Shown piece after piece: positions 45,852-54,552 of a stretch of DNA of 64,000 nucleotides. Each line of letters opens with the position of its first letter. The first letter of the stretch is position 1. The notes under the pieces are model-generated. The model did no database searches, was not told the origin of the DNA, and saw only the letters and a program-made list of their open reading frames with translations. The stretch covers positions 1 to 64,000 of the forward strand of contig NZ_JADQWB010000010.1 in NCBI RefSeq assembly GCF_015704895.1, written 5' to 3'. A program made the translations under genes and the position numbers. This stretch comes from Agrobacterium leguminum (GTDB lineage Bacteria > Pseudomonadota > Alphaproteobacteria > Rhizobiales > Rhizobiaceae).

Positions 45852-46772
45852 ATGACAGAACAATCCCTGCTCAAATTCTCCATTGCTGTCACGGTTCTTC
45901 TGGCGCTCTTCGGCATCGGCGCAGGCCTGTTCTCCGGCTCCTTCGCCGTGGTTTTCGATGGTGTCTATGCGCTGACGGATGCTTTCATGACGGTGCTGGC
46001 GCTGCTTGTCGCGCGGCTGATCGCCGCTTCCGCCGCGCCCAAACCCGGCGGCCGGCTGGTGGAGCGTTTCACCATGGGCTTCTGGCATCTGGAGCCGATG
46101 GTGCTCGGGCTTAACGGCACGCTCCTGATGGGGGCGGCGATCTACGCCCTCATCAATGCCGTCGACAGCCTGATGGATGGCGGCAGATCGATCGAGTTCG
46201 ATTACGCCATCGTCGTCACCTTCGTCAGCTTCGCCGTCTCGCTCGCCATGGCATGGTTCGTCAAACGGCAGAACCGCCGGCTGAAATCCGCCTTCGTGGC
46301 GCTGGACGCCAAAAGCTGGCTGATGAGCGCGCTTCTGAGCATGGCGCTATTCATCGCCTTCGCCGTGGGTTACGGGCTCACGGGAACGGCGCAGGCATGG
46401 CTGGCACCCTATATCGACCCGGCCGTGCTGGCGCTGGTCTGCCTCGTCATCATCCCCATGCCGCTCGGCAATGTGAAACAGGCGCTCGCGGACATTCTTC
46501 TGGTGACCCCGCTGGAATTCAAGCAGCATGTGGACCGGGTGGCCGCCGAGACGGTGGAGAAATTCGGCTTCTCCTCGCACTATTCCTATGTCGCCCGCGT
46601 CGGCCGCGGCCGTCAGATCGAACTCTTTTTCATCGTGCCGAAAAACTGGCCGCCCCGGCGTCTGGAGGAATGGGACGCGATCCGCGACGAGATCGGCGAT
46701 GCGCTGGGCGGCGAGGGGAGCGACCGCTGGTTGACGATCGTGTTCACGACGGATGAGGAGTGGGCGGTTTGA
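45852..46772 (+). CDS. Cation diffusion facilitator (CDF) transporter
   Basis: This 306-residue protein has six hydrophobic helices with the metal-site acidic motifs of CDF proteins: 'FDGVYALTDAFMTVLALLVA' in helix 2 and 'FVALDAKSWLMSALLSMALF' in helix 5, followed by a cytoplasmic domain ('EFKQHVDRVAAETVEKFGFS'). It should export a divalent metal such as zinc, iron or manganese; the metal cannot be told. The ATG at 45852 is used because the upstream frame crosses the repeat. Confidence 0.85.
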   Translation: MTEQSLLKFSIAVTVLLALFGIGAGLFSGSFAVVFDGVYALTDAFMTVLALLVARLIAASAAPKPGGRLVERFTMGFWHLEPMVLGLNGTLLMGAAIYALINAVDSLMDGGRSIEFDYAIVVTFVSFAVSLAMAWFVKRQNRRLKSAFVALDAKSWLMSALLSMALFIAFAVGYGLTGTAQAWLAPYIDPAVLALVCLVIIPMPLGNVKQALADILLVTPLEFKQHVDRVAAETVEKFGFSSHYSYVARVGRGRQIELFFIVPKNWPPRRLEEWDAIRDEIGDALGGEGSDRWLTIVFTTDEEWAV

Positions 46773-46830
46773 GTGGGAAGGTCTGAGGGGCGGAGTTGCA
46801 GCCCCTTTGTGTCAACCGGGTATTGAGCGG

Positions 46831-47589
46831 CTACCGATCCATCGCGCAAAGCCCGTCGCAATTCTGGTTCATGAAGAGCGATTTCAGCGCCTGCGCCTTT
46901 TCGTGTTCAAGCCCGGACAGTTCCGGCAAAATCGTGTCGATCTGGGTGGCCATGGTGGTTCGGTCGGCAAGGGACGTCGCGGTGACCACGGGAATGGCGC
47001 TGGCATTGAGGGCGTTCAGCAAAATAAGCCGGTTCTCGGATCGCAAATTCGGTGAGCGCAGCATAAGGGTCAGTCCGGTAAACTGCTCCATGATGCCAAG
47101 GCGCATTTGGCGCAGGCCATCGCGGCGCGCCTTGTTCATCTGATCGGCAGGAAGCACGGCGACAAAATCGGTAATCGCCTCCAGCTGAGCCGCCTGGACA
47201 TGTAATAGATAGGCTCCGGCGCGTGCGATTTCGTCCTGGTATTTGAACGTATTTGCCGCTGTGTCCGGAAGGCTGCCGTTCTGTGGGGTAAACAGTGCAT
47301 AGGTTTTAAGAACGGCGCCCGCATTCGCGCCGATGGCGATGAGCGCCGGAACATCGGCGGACCGGTATGGCTGTCTGCCCAGGGTCCCCTCCACATTCCA
47401 GAGCCGGTCCAGCACCTTCGCATGAGCGGGGTTGGACAATCGCGGTAAATCCCCCTGCGCGAGCGTGTCGAGGCCCTGAAATGCTGCGGCCGATTCGTTT
47501 TGATTGGCGGAAGAGACATCGGCCTTTGCCACCAAGGGCATCGCGCCAAACCAGGACAATAACAACAGCGCTGGAATCAATCGCTTCAA
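46831..47589 (-). CDS. Exported protein of unknown function
   Basis: This 252-residue protein has a clear signal peptide ('MKRLIPALLLLSWFGAMPLV', cleavage near 'AKADVSS') and a helical mature part. The C-terminus ends with two close cysteines ('MNQNCDGLCAMDR'), which could form a disulfide. I recognise no family. It lies between a CDF transporter and an orphan ATPase and shares a promoter region with the latter, being divergent from it. Confidence 0.78.
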   Translation of the reverse strand: MKRLIPALLLLSWFGAMPLVAKADVSSANQNESAAAFQGLDTLAQGDLPRLSNPAHAKVLDRLWNVEGTLGRQPYRSADVPALIAIGANAGAVLKTYALFTPQNGSLPDTAANTFKYQDEIARAGAYLLHVQAAQLEAITDFVAVLPADQMNKARRDGLRQMRLGIMEQFTGLTLMLRSPNLRSENRLILLNALNASAIPVVTATSLADRTTMATQIDTILPELSGLEHEKAQALKSLFMNQNCDGLCAMDR

Positions 47590-47881
47590 GGTGGCGTTCT
47601 CCTCAATTGAACTGACGTTCTTTTTTACGGTGCATGACAGGTTTTATGGCGCCCGCAACTCGAGCGCAACATCAGGTAGCAATTCCGACGACCTGCCGAA
47701 CGGCTTGCGCCCCTTGCTGCGAATCGCGCAACCCGCTAGCTTTCAACCACAGGCTAGACCCAAGCCTCCCCCCTCCTTTCGGGAAAGCATCGCACATGCA
47801 GGGTGACGCCAAATCATCGAACCATCTGTTCGAGCATCGCATAAGGAGGGGTTGCGTTCCGGCTCGCAATGGAGGTCTTTG

Positions 47882-48595
47882 ATGAAACTTTCTGCACCGA
47901 TATTTCAGCTTAAACGCCGTGCAAAGCTGATGGCGCGAAACAATGATGTTCCGCTGAATGAAGCGCTGGATCAGATCGCGCAAGAAGAGGGCTTTGCAAG
48001 GTGGAGCATGCTGTCGTCCCGGATGTCTTCCGGGCCACTTTCCGAAACGGTACTTTCCCGTCTCGATGCCGGCGACCTGTTATTGCTCGCTGGCCGACCG
48101 GGGCAGGGCAAGACCATGCTTGGTCTTCAGCTTCTGATCGATGCGGCCCGGGACGGCCGCAAGGCGTTCCTGTTTACGTTGGAATTGACCGAAAAACAGG
48201 CGGGAAAATATCTCCAATCGCTTGAAAGGGAGGCTGACGGCTTCGCCAACCAAGTTCAGATTGTCACTTCCGATGAAATTAGTGCGGACTATATCATCGA
48301 TCGGATGTCGGGGTCGCGACCGGGAACAGTCGCGGTGATCGACTATCTCCAGGCGCTGGATCAACAGCGGAGCAAGCCCGTTCTTTCCGAGCAGCTACGA
48401 GCCCTCGGTGATTTTGCGCGACGGTCAGGTTGCGTTCTGGGCTTCATTTCGCAAATCGACAGATCGTTCGATCCGGAAAGCAAGCGGCTTCCTGACATCC
48501 GCGATATTCGCCTTCCGAACTTCGTCGATCTCGGCCTTTTTAACAGGGCGTGCTTCCTCCATGATGGCGAAGCGCAACTTCAGGACGTCGCCTGA
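47882..48595 (+). CDS. Stand-alone DnaB/RecA-like ATPase
   Basis: This 237-residue protein has a short N-terminal helical region ('NNDVPLNEALDQIAQEEGFA') and a RecA-fold core like the C-terminal half of DnaB: Walker A 'LLLAGRPGQGKTMLGLQLLI', Walker B 'VAVIDYLQALDQQ' and a sensor 'CVLGFISQIDRSFD'. There is no DnaB N-terminal domain, so it is not the replicative helicase. A GGAGGTCTTTG site precedes the ATG. A 13-bp stem-loop follows the stop. The role is unknown. Confidence 0.83.
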   Translation: MKLSAPIFQLKRRAKLMARNNDVPLNEALDQIAQEEGFARWSMLSSRMSSGPLSETVLSRLDAGDLLLLAGRPGQGKTMLGLQLLIDAARDGRKAFLFTLELTEKQAGKYLQSLEREADGFANQVQIVTSDEISADYIIDRMSGSRPGTVAVIDYLQALDQQRSKPVLSEQLRALGDFARRSGCVLGFISQIDRSFDPESKRLPDIRDIRLPNFVDLGLFNRACFLHDGEAQLQDVA

Positions 48596-48596
48596 T

Positions 48597-48629
48597 TGCC
48601 TGCCGCGACTTGACGGGTCGCGGCAGGCA
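48597..48629 (+). terminator. 13-bp stem-loop after the DnaB-like ATPase gene
   Basis: TGCCTGCCGCGAC (48597-48609) pairs perfectly with GTCGCGGCAGGCA (48617-48629) across a 7-nt loop, beginning 1 bp after the stop codon. There is no T tract, so it may be a 3'-end stabiliser or a weak terminator. Confidence 0.6.
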
Positions 48630-48780
48630 CTCTGCTGAAATCTGGTTGCGACATAGCGCGGAACCGTGCCTGAAACCACGTGAGAAGACAGCGGAAAACG
48701 CCAAGCAGCTGCGGAAATAGGGCCGCCACAGCCTTCGCACCGTCACCCCACCTTCTTCAGTATCCCGGCTTTAACAACCC

Positions 48781-48829
48781 TTGACGCCCGTGCGCGTCAC
48801 TCCTATTCTTTTATTTACGTGAACGTAAA
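48781..48829 (+). promoter_or_regulatory. Strong promoter with a TTTACGT-ACGTAAA operator before etfQO
   Basis: TTGACG (48781-48786) and TATTCT (48804-48809) are spaced by 17 bp, a near-consensus sigma-70 promoter. A perfect palindrome TTTACGT-ga-ACGTAAA (48814-48829) overlaps the expected transcript start, the position of a repressor site. As I recall, MerR-family LiuR regulators of branched-chain amino acid degradation bind sites of this form. The start codon of etfQO is 217 bp downstream; no other gene is seen between 48630 and 49046. Confidence 0.7.
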
Positions 48830-49046
48830 AGTAATAAAGCAATCATCAGGTTGTCTGACAATTGACTGGCGTGCGACATGTTTTGCCGCTATAGAAGCTC
48901 GACAAAGGCGTCCTGCTTTGCGAAGACAGGCGCTGGTGGATGCGGTGTCGCGGATGGTTTTTTGACTGGCGCGGGCGATGCGCCGGGAATGCCGGAAAGC
49001 GGATATAACAACAGCCGGATGGGACCGGCGATGCGGAGAGGATGAG

Positions 49047-50711
49047 ATGACGGAAGCGATGGAACTGCCCGAACGCGAAGCGATGGAATTCGACGTTGTG
49101 ATCGTTGGCGCGGGTCCTGCGGGCCTTGCCGCCGCGATCCGGCTGAAGCAGGTGGAGCCGGAGCTTTCGGTCGTCGTTCTCGAAAAGGGTGCCGAAGTCG
49201 GCGCGCATATTCTCTCCGGCGCGGTGGTCGATCCGATTGGCATCGACAGGTTGCTGCCGGGCTGGCGCGAAGAGGAGGGGCACCCCTTCAAAACCGAGGT
49301 CAAGGACGACCAGTTCATGTTCTTAGGCCCGGCCGGCTCCATCCGCCTGCCGAATTTCATGATGCCGCCGCTGATGAACAATCATGGCAATTACATCGTC
49401 TCGCTTGGGCTGGTCTGTCGGTGGCTGGCGGAAAAGGCGGAAGGGCTCGGCGTCGAGATCTATCCGGGCTTTGCCGCAACCGAGGTGCTCTATAACGATG
49501 AGGGCGCCGTCATCGGTGTCGCCACCGGCGATATGGGCATCGAGAAGAATGGCGAGCCGGGTCCGAACTTCACCCGCGGCATGGAGCTGCACGGCAAATA
49601 TGTGCTGATCGGCGAGGGCGTGCGCGGTTCGCTCGCCAAGCAGCTGATTTCCAAATTCGATTTGTCCAGGGATCGCGAGCCGCAGAAATTCGGCATCGGC
49701 ATCAAGGAACTCTGGCAGGTCAAGCCGGAGAAGCACAAACAGGGTCTCGTGCAGCATTCCTTCGGCTGGCCGCTCGGTTTCAAGACCGGCGGCGGTTCCT
49801 TCCTCTATCATCTCGAGGATAACCTCGTCGCCGTCGGCTTCGTGGTGCACCTCAACTACAAGAACCCCTATCTTTACCCCTTCGAGGAATTCCAGCGCTT
49901 CAAGACGCATCCGGCCATCCGCGAGACCTTCGAGGGCGGCAAGCGCATTTCCTATGGTGCGCGCGCCATCACCGAAGGCGGCTATCAGTCGGTGCCGAAG
50001 CTCACTTTCCCCGGCGGCGCGCTGATCGGCTGTTCCGCCGGTTTCGTCAATGTGCCGCGCATCAAGGGCAGCCATAATGCGGTGCTGTCGGGCATGCTGG
50101 CGGCGGAAAAGATCGCCGCGGCGATTTCCGCCGGCCGCGCCCATGACGAGGTGGCGGAGATCGAGGCGGAATGGCGCGAGGGCGATATCGGCAAGGATTT
50201 GAAGCGGGTCAGAAACGTCAAGCCGCTGTGGTCGAAGTTCGGCACGCTCATCGGCGTCGGTCTCGGCGGTCTCGACATGTGGACGAACCAGCTGTTCGGC
50301 TTCTCCTTCTTTGGCACGCTGAAGCACGGCAAGACGGATGCCGAGAGCCTTGAGCCGGCCGCAAAGCACAAGCCGATCGCCTATCCGAAGCCGGATGGCG
50401 TGTTGACCTTCGACCGCCTGTCGTCGGTGTTCCTGTCCTCCACCAACCATGAGGAGGACCAGCCGGTGCATCTTCAGGTGAAGGACATGGCGCTGCAAAA
50501 ACTGTCTGAGCACGATGTCTTTGCCGGCCCTTCGACGCGTTATTGTCCGGCCGGCGTTTACGAATGGGTGGAGAAGGACGGCGAAGAAGTCTACGTCATC
50601 AACGCCCAGAACTGCGTGCACTGCAAGACCTGCGACATCAAGGACCCCAACCAGAACATCAACTGGGTGCCGCCGCAGGGCGGCGAGGGGCCGGTTTACG
50701 CCAATATGTGA
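49047..50711 (+). CDS. etfQO: Electron transfer flavoprotein-ubiquinone oxidoreductase
   Basis: This 554-residue inner-membrane-associated enzyme passes electrons from ETF (fatty acid and amino acid oxidation) to ubiquinone. It has an N-terminal FAD motif ('FDVVIVGAGPAGLAAAIRLK'), the central quinone-site region ('GGYQSVPKLTFPGGALIGCS') and the C-terminal 4Fe-4S ligands (Cys in 'RYCPAGVYEW' and 'INAQNCVHCKTCDIKDP', ending 'QNINWVPPQGGEGPVY'). The upstream promoter and palindrome suggest control by a catabolic regulator. Confidence 0.97.
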   Translation: MTEAMELPEREAMEFDVVIVGAGPAGLAAAIRLKQVEPELSVVVLEKGAEVGAHILSGAVVDPIGIDRLLPGWREEEGHPFKTEVKDDQFMFLGPAGSIRLPNFMMPPLMNNHGNYIVSLGLVCRWLAEKAEGLGVEIYPGFAATEVLYNDEGAVIGVATGDMGIEKNGEPGPNFTRGMELHGKYVLIGEGVRGSLAKQLISKFDLSRDREPQKFGIGIKELWQVKPEKHKQGLVQHSFGWPLGFKTGGGSFLYHLEDNLVAVGFVVHLNYKNPYLYPFEEFQRFKTHPAIRETFEGGKRISYGARAITEGGYQSVPKLTFPGGALIGCSAGFVNVPRIKGSHNAVLSGMLAAEKIAAAISAGRAHDEVAEIEAEWREGDIGKDLKRVRNVKPLWSKFGTLIGVGLGGLDMWTNQLFGFSFFGTLKHGKTDAESLEPAAKHKPIAYPKPDGVLTFDRLSSVFLSSTNHEEDQPVHLQVKDMALQKLSEHDVFAGPSTRYCPAGVYEWVEKDGEEVYVINAQNCVHCKTCDIKDPNQNINWVPPQGGEGPVYANM

Positions 50712-50740
50712 TGGCGATTACGGGCGGAGCCTTCTCTTCC

Positions 50741-50831
50741 GTCATGCTCGGGCCTGTCCCGAGCATCTGCAACGGATTGATTTTACGATAGGTGGATAGA
50801 TCCTCGGGCCTGTCCCGAGGATGACGTCGAG
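50741..50831 (-). repeat. RIME-like element with two palindromes, full copy
   Basis: Two stem-loops, ATGCTCGGG-cctgt-CCCGAGCAT and ATCCTCGGG-cctgt-CCCGAGGAT, are separated by ~45 bp; the unit is 91 bp. Its reverse complement matches 54553-54643 (same length, same order). It begins 29 bp after the etfQO stop and could terminate or protect that transcript. The two-palindrome plan matches the Rhizobium intergenic mosaic (RIME) elements. Confidence 0.85.
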
Positions 50832-51169
50832 TGTGGAAAGACCGCTCGCAATCACTCTCAGCCATTGTGTCATGCGGCCGGGAGTGGCGACATGTGCGGA
50901 ACGGGCAGACCTCTGATCGAAGGACTCATTTCCCACGATGCAGACGCGCCTTGACTGGATGCCAGTACCCAAGTCCGGCATGGCGGAAGAGCAGCGTCCA
51001 CAGCCCGTCTCCCCGTCAGTATTTGTGGATTGCTCTTCGATTTCTTACATATAGGATGTTGGGGTGTTGCATGGTCGCGTGGCCCGTGGATTGTGGTTCA
51101 GCGATGCGGTAACGCCTTGAATGTGCATATGGTCCTAAGTGCCGTCGCCCGACGGCAGGGAGTGAAGGA
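50832..51169. other. Intergenic region before the pentapeptide-repeat gene
   Basis: No gene, RNA or clear promoter is recognised in this 338-bp stretch. Confidence 0.45.
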
Positions 51170-51910
51170 ATGTCCGGCTTTCAAAGGCTGAATATCGTGC
51201 GGAAGACAGGGTTCGTTGCCGGTGTGGCAACGCTTGCGATGATTGCCGTTTCTTTCAGCGGCGGTCCGCTGGTGGCCGCAAGCTGCCGTACCGATGCCAT
51301 GGCCGGCATCGACTGGCGCGAATGCAACAAGCGCCTGCTGATGCTGGGCGGCAGCAATCTCGATTCGGCAATGCTTTACGGCACGGATTTCACCTATACC
51401 GACCTGCGCGGTTCTTCGCTGAAGGGCGCCAATCTCGAGAAGGCCAAGCTTATCCGCACGGCCCTTGGCGAGGCGAACCTGCAGGGCGCCAATCTGACCA
51501 AGGTGGAAGCCTATCGCAGCGATTTTTCAGCCGCCGACGCCACCAACGCCAAATTCGTCAATGCTGAAATGCAGCGGACCAAATTCGAAAACACCAAGCT
51601 GGACGGCACGGATTTTACCAAGGCTGAACTCGGCCGCGCCGATTTCGAGGGCGCGACGCTGAACGGCTCGAAATTCTCCCTGACCAATCTGTCACGGGCC
51701 CGTTTCGGCGGCGCCAAGCTCGGCGGTCCGGTGGATTTCACCAGCGCATTCCTGCTGCTGACGAGGATCGAAGGGCTCGATCTTTCCATGGCCACCGGCC
51801 TTGATCAGAAGCAGATCGACATTGCCTGCGGCGACGCCAAGACCAAATTGCCGAACGGCCTCACCGCGCCGGCCTCCTGGCCGTGCCCGGAAGATCCGGA
51901 CGACGATTGA
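51170..51910 (+). CDS. Exported pentapeptide-repeat protein
   Basis: This 246-residue protein has an N-terminal hydrophobic signal or anchor ('GFVAGVATLAMIAVSFSGGP') and about 20 pentapeptide repeats of the A(D/N)LxX kind from residue ~55 ('LRGSSLKGANLEKAKLIRTA', 'GADFEG', 'GTDFTKAELGRADF'), which form a right-handed beta helix. Two cysteines near the start of the mature part ('SCRTDAM', 'WRECNKR') and two near the end ('DIACGDAK', 'SWPCPEDPDDD') could brace it. The function is unknown; similar periplasmic proteins occur widely in rhizobia. Confidence 0.85.
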   Translation: MSGFQRLNIVRKTGFVAGVATLAMIAVSFSGGPLVAASCRTDAMAGIDWRECNKRLLMLGGSNLDSAMLYGTDFTYTDLRGSSLKGANLEKAKLIRTALGEANLQGANLTKVEAYRSDFSAADATNAKFVNAEMQRTKFENTKLDGTDFTKAELGRADFEGATLNGSKFSLTNLSRARFGGAKLGGPVDFTSAFLLLTRIEGLDLSMATGLDQKQIDIACGDAKTKLPNGLTAPASWPCPEDPDDD

Positions 51911-51967
51911 CAGGAATAGCCGGGCGGTCTTACGCTCGGCCCAAACATCTCCATAAGCGGAAGAGAA

Positions 51968-51986
51968 GCGTCCGCGCTGCGGACGC
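51968..51986. terminator. Stem-loop between convergent genes
   Basis: GCGTCCGC (51968-51975) pairs with GCGGACGC (51979-51986) across a 3-nt loop, between the 3' ends of the pentapeptide-repeat and oxidoreductase genes. On the minus strand it is followed by TTCTCTTCC, so it may work mainly on transcripts from the right. Confidence 0.5.
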
Positions 51987-51997
51987 CTCACCGGCGA

Positions 51998-53014
51998 TCA
52001 GAAGCCCGAAAGCACGATCTTGCCCTTGGCCCTGTTGCTCTCGATCAGCCCATGCGCCTTGATGAGATTTGCGGCATTGATGGTGCCGAAAACCTCCGTC
52101 AGCGTCGTCTTGATCTTGCCGGCATCGACAAGCCCGGCCACATGGTTGAGCAGCCTGTGCTGCTCGATCATGTCAGGCGTCTGAAAAACGGCGCGGGCGA
52201 ACATCATTTCCCAATGGATCGATACGCATTTGCGCTTGAAGGCCATGACGTCGAAACCGCCGGCCGGATCGTCGATCAGCGCGAAACGACCCTGCGGCGC
52301 AATGGTCGCCACGCTGTCGGCGGCATGGATGTCGCTATGGGTGGTGGAGAAAACAAAGCCCGGCGCACCGAGCCCGAGCGCTTCCACCTGCGGGGCGATC
52401 GGCTTGCTGTGATCGATGACGTGATGCGCGCCGAGTTCCTTCACCCACGCAATCGTCTCGGGCCGTGAAGCGGTGGCAATGACGGTGAGGTCGGTCAACG
52501 CCCGCAGAAGCTGGACGGCGATGGAGCCGACGCCACCCGCGCCGCCGATGACGAGAATGGCGTTGGCCGCGCCCGGAACCGGCTCCTTCACCCGCAGCCG
52601 GTCGAACAGCGTCTCGTAAGCGGTGATGGCGGTCAGCGGCAGCGCGGCGGCCTCCTCGAAATTCAGGGACTTCGGCTTTGCGCCGACAATGCGCTCATCG
52701 ACCAGATGGAATTCGCTATTGGAGCCGGGGCGGTTGATGACGCCTGCGTAAAACACCTCATCGCCCGGTTTGAACAGCGTGACCTTGTCGCCAACGGCCT
52801 TCACCACGCCCGAAGCGTCGAAGCCCAGCACGCGGGCGGCGCCGTTTTCCGGCGACTGGTTGCGGCGCACCTTGGTGTCGACGGGGTTCACCGAAACGGC
52901 CTTCACCTCCACCAGAATATCGTGTCCCTTCGCTTCCGGCTGGGGCAGGTCGATATCGATGAGAGCGTCTTTCGCGGTGATGGGCTGGCTGGTCCTGTAA
53001 CCGATGGCGCGCAT
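51998..53014 (-). CDS. Zinc-type alcohol dehydrogenase-like quinone oxidoreductase
   Basis: This 338-residue protein has the MDR fold: a GroES-like N-terminal domain ('VKAVSVNPVDTKVRRNQSPE', 'RVLGFDASGVVKAVGDKV') and a Rossmann domain ('ILVIGGAGGVGSIAVQLLRA'). Zinc ligand cysteines are absent, as expected for quinone oxidoreductases of the ZADH family. The ATG at 53014 lies next to the divergent HxlR gene with shared TGATACATA repeats, so it is probably the HxlR target, perhaps for detoxifying electrophiles or quinones. Confidence 0.9.
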   Translation of the reverse strand: MRAIGYRTSQPITAKDALIDIDLPQPEAKGHDILVEVKAVSVNPVDTKVRRNQSPENGAARVLGFDASGVVKAVGDKVTLFKPGDEVFYAGVINRPGSNSEFHLVDERIVGAKPKSLNFEEAAALPLTAITAYETLFDRLRVKEPVPGAANAILVIGGAGGVGSIAVQLLRALTDLTVIATASRPETIAWVKELGAHHVIDHSKPIAPQVEALGLGAPGFVFSTTHSDIHAADSVATIAPQGRFALIDDPAGGFDVMAFKRKCVSIHWEMMFARAVFQTPDMIEQHRLLNHVAGLVDAGKIKTTLTEVFGTINAANLIKAHGLIESNRAKGKIVLSGF

Positions 53015-53050
53015 GAACAGTCTCCTTTGCTTGTTTGCGTGCCTCTTACT

Positions 53051-53101
53051 TGATACATATGAACATCGATCGCAAGAATGCACATTTTGTGATGATACAT
53101 A
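53051..53101. promoter_or_regulatory. Paired TGATACATA operators between the divergent oxidoreductase and HxlR genes
   Basis: TGATACATA occurs at 53051-53059 and again at 53093-53101, 42 bp apart, equal to four helical turns. Both lie in the 103-bp divergent promoter region. This is a natural arrangement for a dimeric HxlR regulator acting on both genes. Confidence 0.6.
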
Positions 53102-53117
53102 CAAAAAGGATACTGTG

Positions 53118-53507
53118 ATGTCGCGACCGCGCGCCAAGCTCACCGGCAACTTTCCCGGCTGCCCGGTGGAATCGGCCTTAAGTTTCCTCGATGGCAAATG
53201 GAAGGGCGTGATCCTCTATCACCTCATCAATGAGGGCACGCTGCGCTTTAACGAGCTGCGCCGCCATATTCCCAGCGTCACCCAGCGCATGCTGACGAAG
53301 CAGCTGCGCGAACTGGAAGAGGCCGGCCTGATTTCCCGCACCGTTTTTCCGGTGGTGCCGCCACGCGTGGACTATGCGCTGACGCCGCTCGGCGAGACGA
53401 TGATACCGGTGATCTCGGCGCTGAAAAGCTGGGGCGACGCCCATGTCGTGTGCAGGAACGGCGAGAAATATACCCGCCTTCCCGAGACGAAGGAAAAGGC
53501 CGCCTGA
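53118..53507 (+). CDS. HxlR-family transcriptional regulator
   Basis: This 129-residue regulator has the HxlR winged helix: 'GCPVESALSFLDGKWKGVIL', 'LRFNELRRHIPSVTQRMLTK', 'QLRELEEAGLISRTVFPVVP' and 'YALTPLGETMIPVISALKSW'. The single Cys in 'PGCPVESAL' corresponds to the redox- or electrophile-sensing Cys of many HxlR proteins. It is divergent from the quinone oxidoreductase and is likely to control it and itself. Confidence 0.92.
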   Translation: MSRPRAKLTGNFPGCPVESALSFLDGKWKGVILYHLINEGTLRFNELRRHIPSVTQRMLTKQLRELEEAGLISRTVFPVVPPRVDYALTPLGETMIPVISALKSWGDAHVVCRNGEKYTRLPETKEKAA

Positions 53508-53627
53508 AAAATCACGGGTAAAAGCCCATCCCTGCGCGCGCCTTTTTCATGGTGCGATGCAACATGTATTTGCCCCGATTGATGCATAATGCTGCGATCT
53601 CGATTCGCAGCAGGGACATCAGGACAC

Positions 53628-54464
53628 ATGAGCATCGGTTGGTTGGAGGCCGCATTTCTCGGCTTTTTGCAAGGGCTTACGGAATTTCTTCCGATTTCTT
53701 CAAGCGCGCATCTGAGGATCGCCGGGGAGTTCCTGCCCTCCGGCGCGGATCCGGGAGCCGCCTTCACCGCGATTACGCAGATCGGCACCGAAGCCGCCGT
53801 GCTGGTCTATTTCTGGTCGGATATCATGCGCATTGCCATCGCCTGGCTCCGGCAGAACTTTCGCCTCGGCGAGTATAACAAGGCCGATGCCCGGCTCGGC
53901 TGGCTCATCATCATCGGTTCCGTGCCGATCGTCTTTCTTGGCCTGTTCTTCAAGGATGCCATCGAGCACTCGCTGCGCAACCTTTACATCACCGCCGTAA
54001 TGCTGATCGTCTTCGGCATCGTTCTCGGCGTTGCCGATAAAATCGGTGAGAAGCGTTACAAACTGAACCAGCTTATCTGGCGCGATGGCATCCTGTTCGG
54101 TTTCGCGCAGGCCATGGCGCTCATCCCCGGCGTTTCGCGCTCGGGCGGCACCATCAGCGCCGGCCTGCTTTTGGGCTATACCCGCGAGGCGGCAGCGCGT
54201 TATTCCTTCCTGCTCGCCGTTCCCGCCGTCTTCGGCTCCGGCTTTTATCAGCTCTTCAAGAGCATCGGCGAGGACAATCCGGTCGGCTGGGGTCCGACGG
54301 GGCTTGCGACACTGATCGCCTTCGTGGTCGGTTATGCGGTGATCGTCGTGTTCCTCAAGCTGGTTTCCACCAAGAGCTACATGCCCTTCGTCTGGTACCG
54401 CGTGGTCATTGGCGTCATTCTTTTGGGGCTGCTGGGAACGGGCGTGATCAACGCGGGTGGGTGA
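53628..54464 (+). CDS. uppP: Undecaprenyl-diphosphatase UppP (BacA)
   Basis: This 278-residue inner membrane enzyme recycles undecaprenyl pyrophosphate for cell wall and polysaccharide synthesis. It carries both family motifs, 'FLQGLTEFLPISSSAHLRI' near the start and 'ALIPGVSRSGGTISAGLLLG' near residue 167, with about eight hydrophobic helices. The ATG at 53628 gives the usual N-terminus. A strong terminator lies downstream at 54677-54709, beyond a RIME element. Confidence 0.95.
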   Translation: MSIGWLEAAFLGFLQGLTEFLPISSSAHLRIAGEFLPSGADPGAAFTAITQIGTEAAVLVYFWSDIMRIAIAWLRQNFRLGEYNKADARLGWLIIIGSVPIVFLGLFFKDAIEHSLRNLYITAVMLIVFGIVLGVADKIGEKRYKLNQLIWRDGILFGFAQAMALIPGVSRSGGTISAGLLLGYTREAAARYSFLLAVPAVFGSGFYQLFKSIGEDNPVGWGPTGLATLIAFVVGYAVIVVFLKLVSTKSYMPFVWYRVVIGVILLGLLGTGVINAGG

Positions 54465-54501
54465 GGGGTAGCGTTAAAGCCTGTGCTCACCGCAAATGAA
54501 A

Positions 54502-54525
54502 AGGCCCGCTCCTTCGAACGGGCCT
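54502..54525 (-). terminator. Hairpin acting on the mgtE side (minus strand)
   Basis: AGGCCCG (54502-54508) and CGGGCCT (54519-54525) enclose a 10-nt loop. Read on the minus strand it is followed by TTTTCATTTG, so it can terminate the mgtE transcript. Its stem is nearly the same as the stem at 54677. Confidence 0.6.
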
Positions 54526-54552
54526 CAGCTTATTGACAAGGCTAATCAGGTA

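Noticed and set aside
49323-50621. 432-residue minus-strand frame inside etfQO
   Set aside because: Antisense shadow of a strongly recognised enzyme gene.
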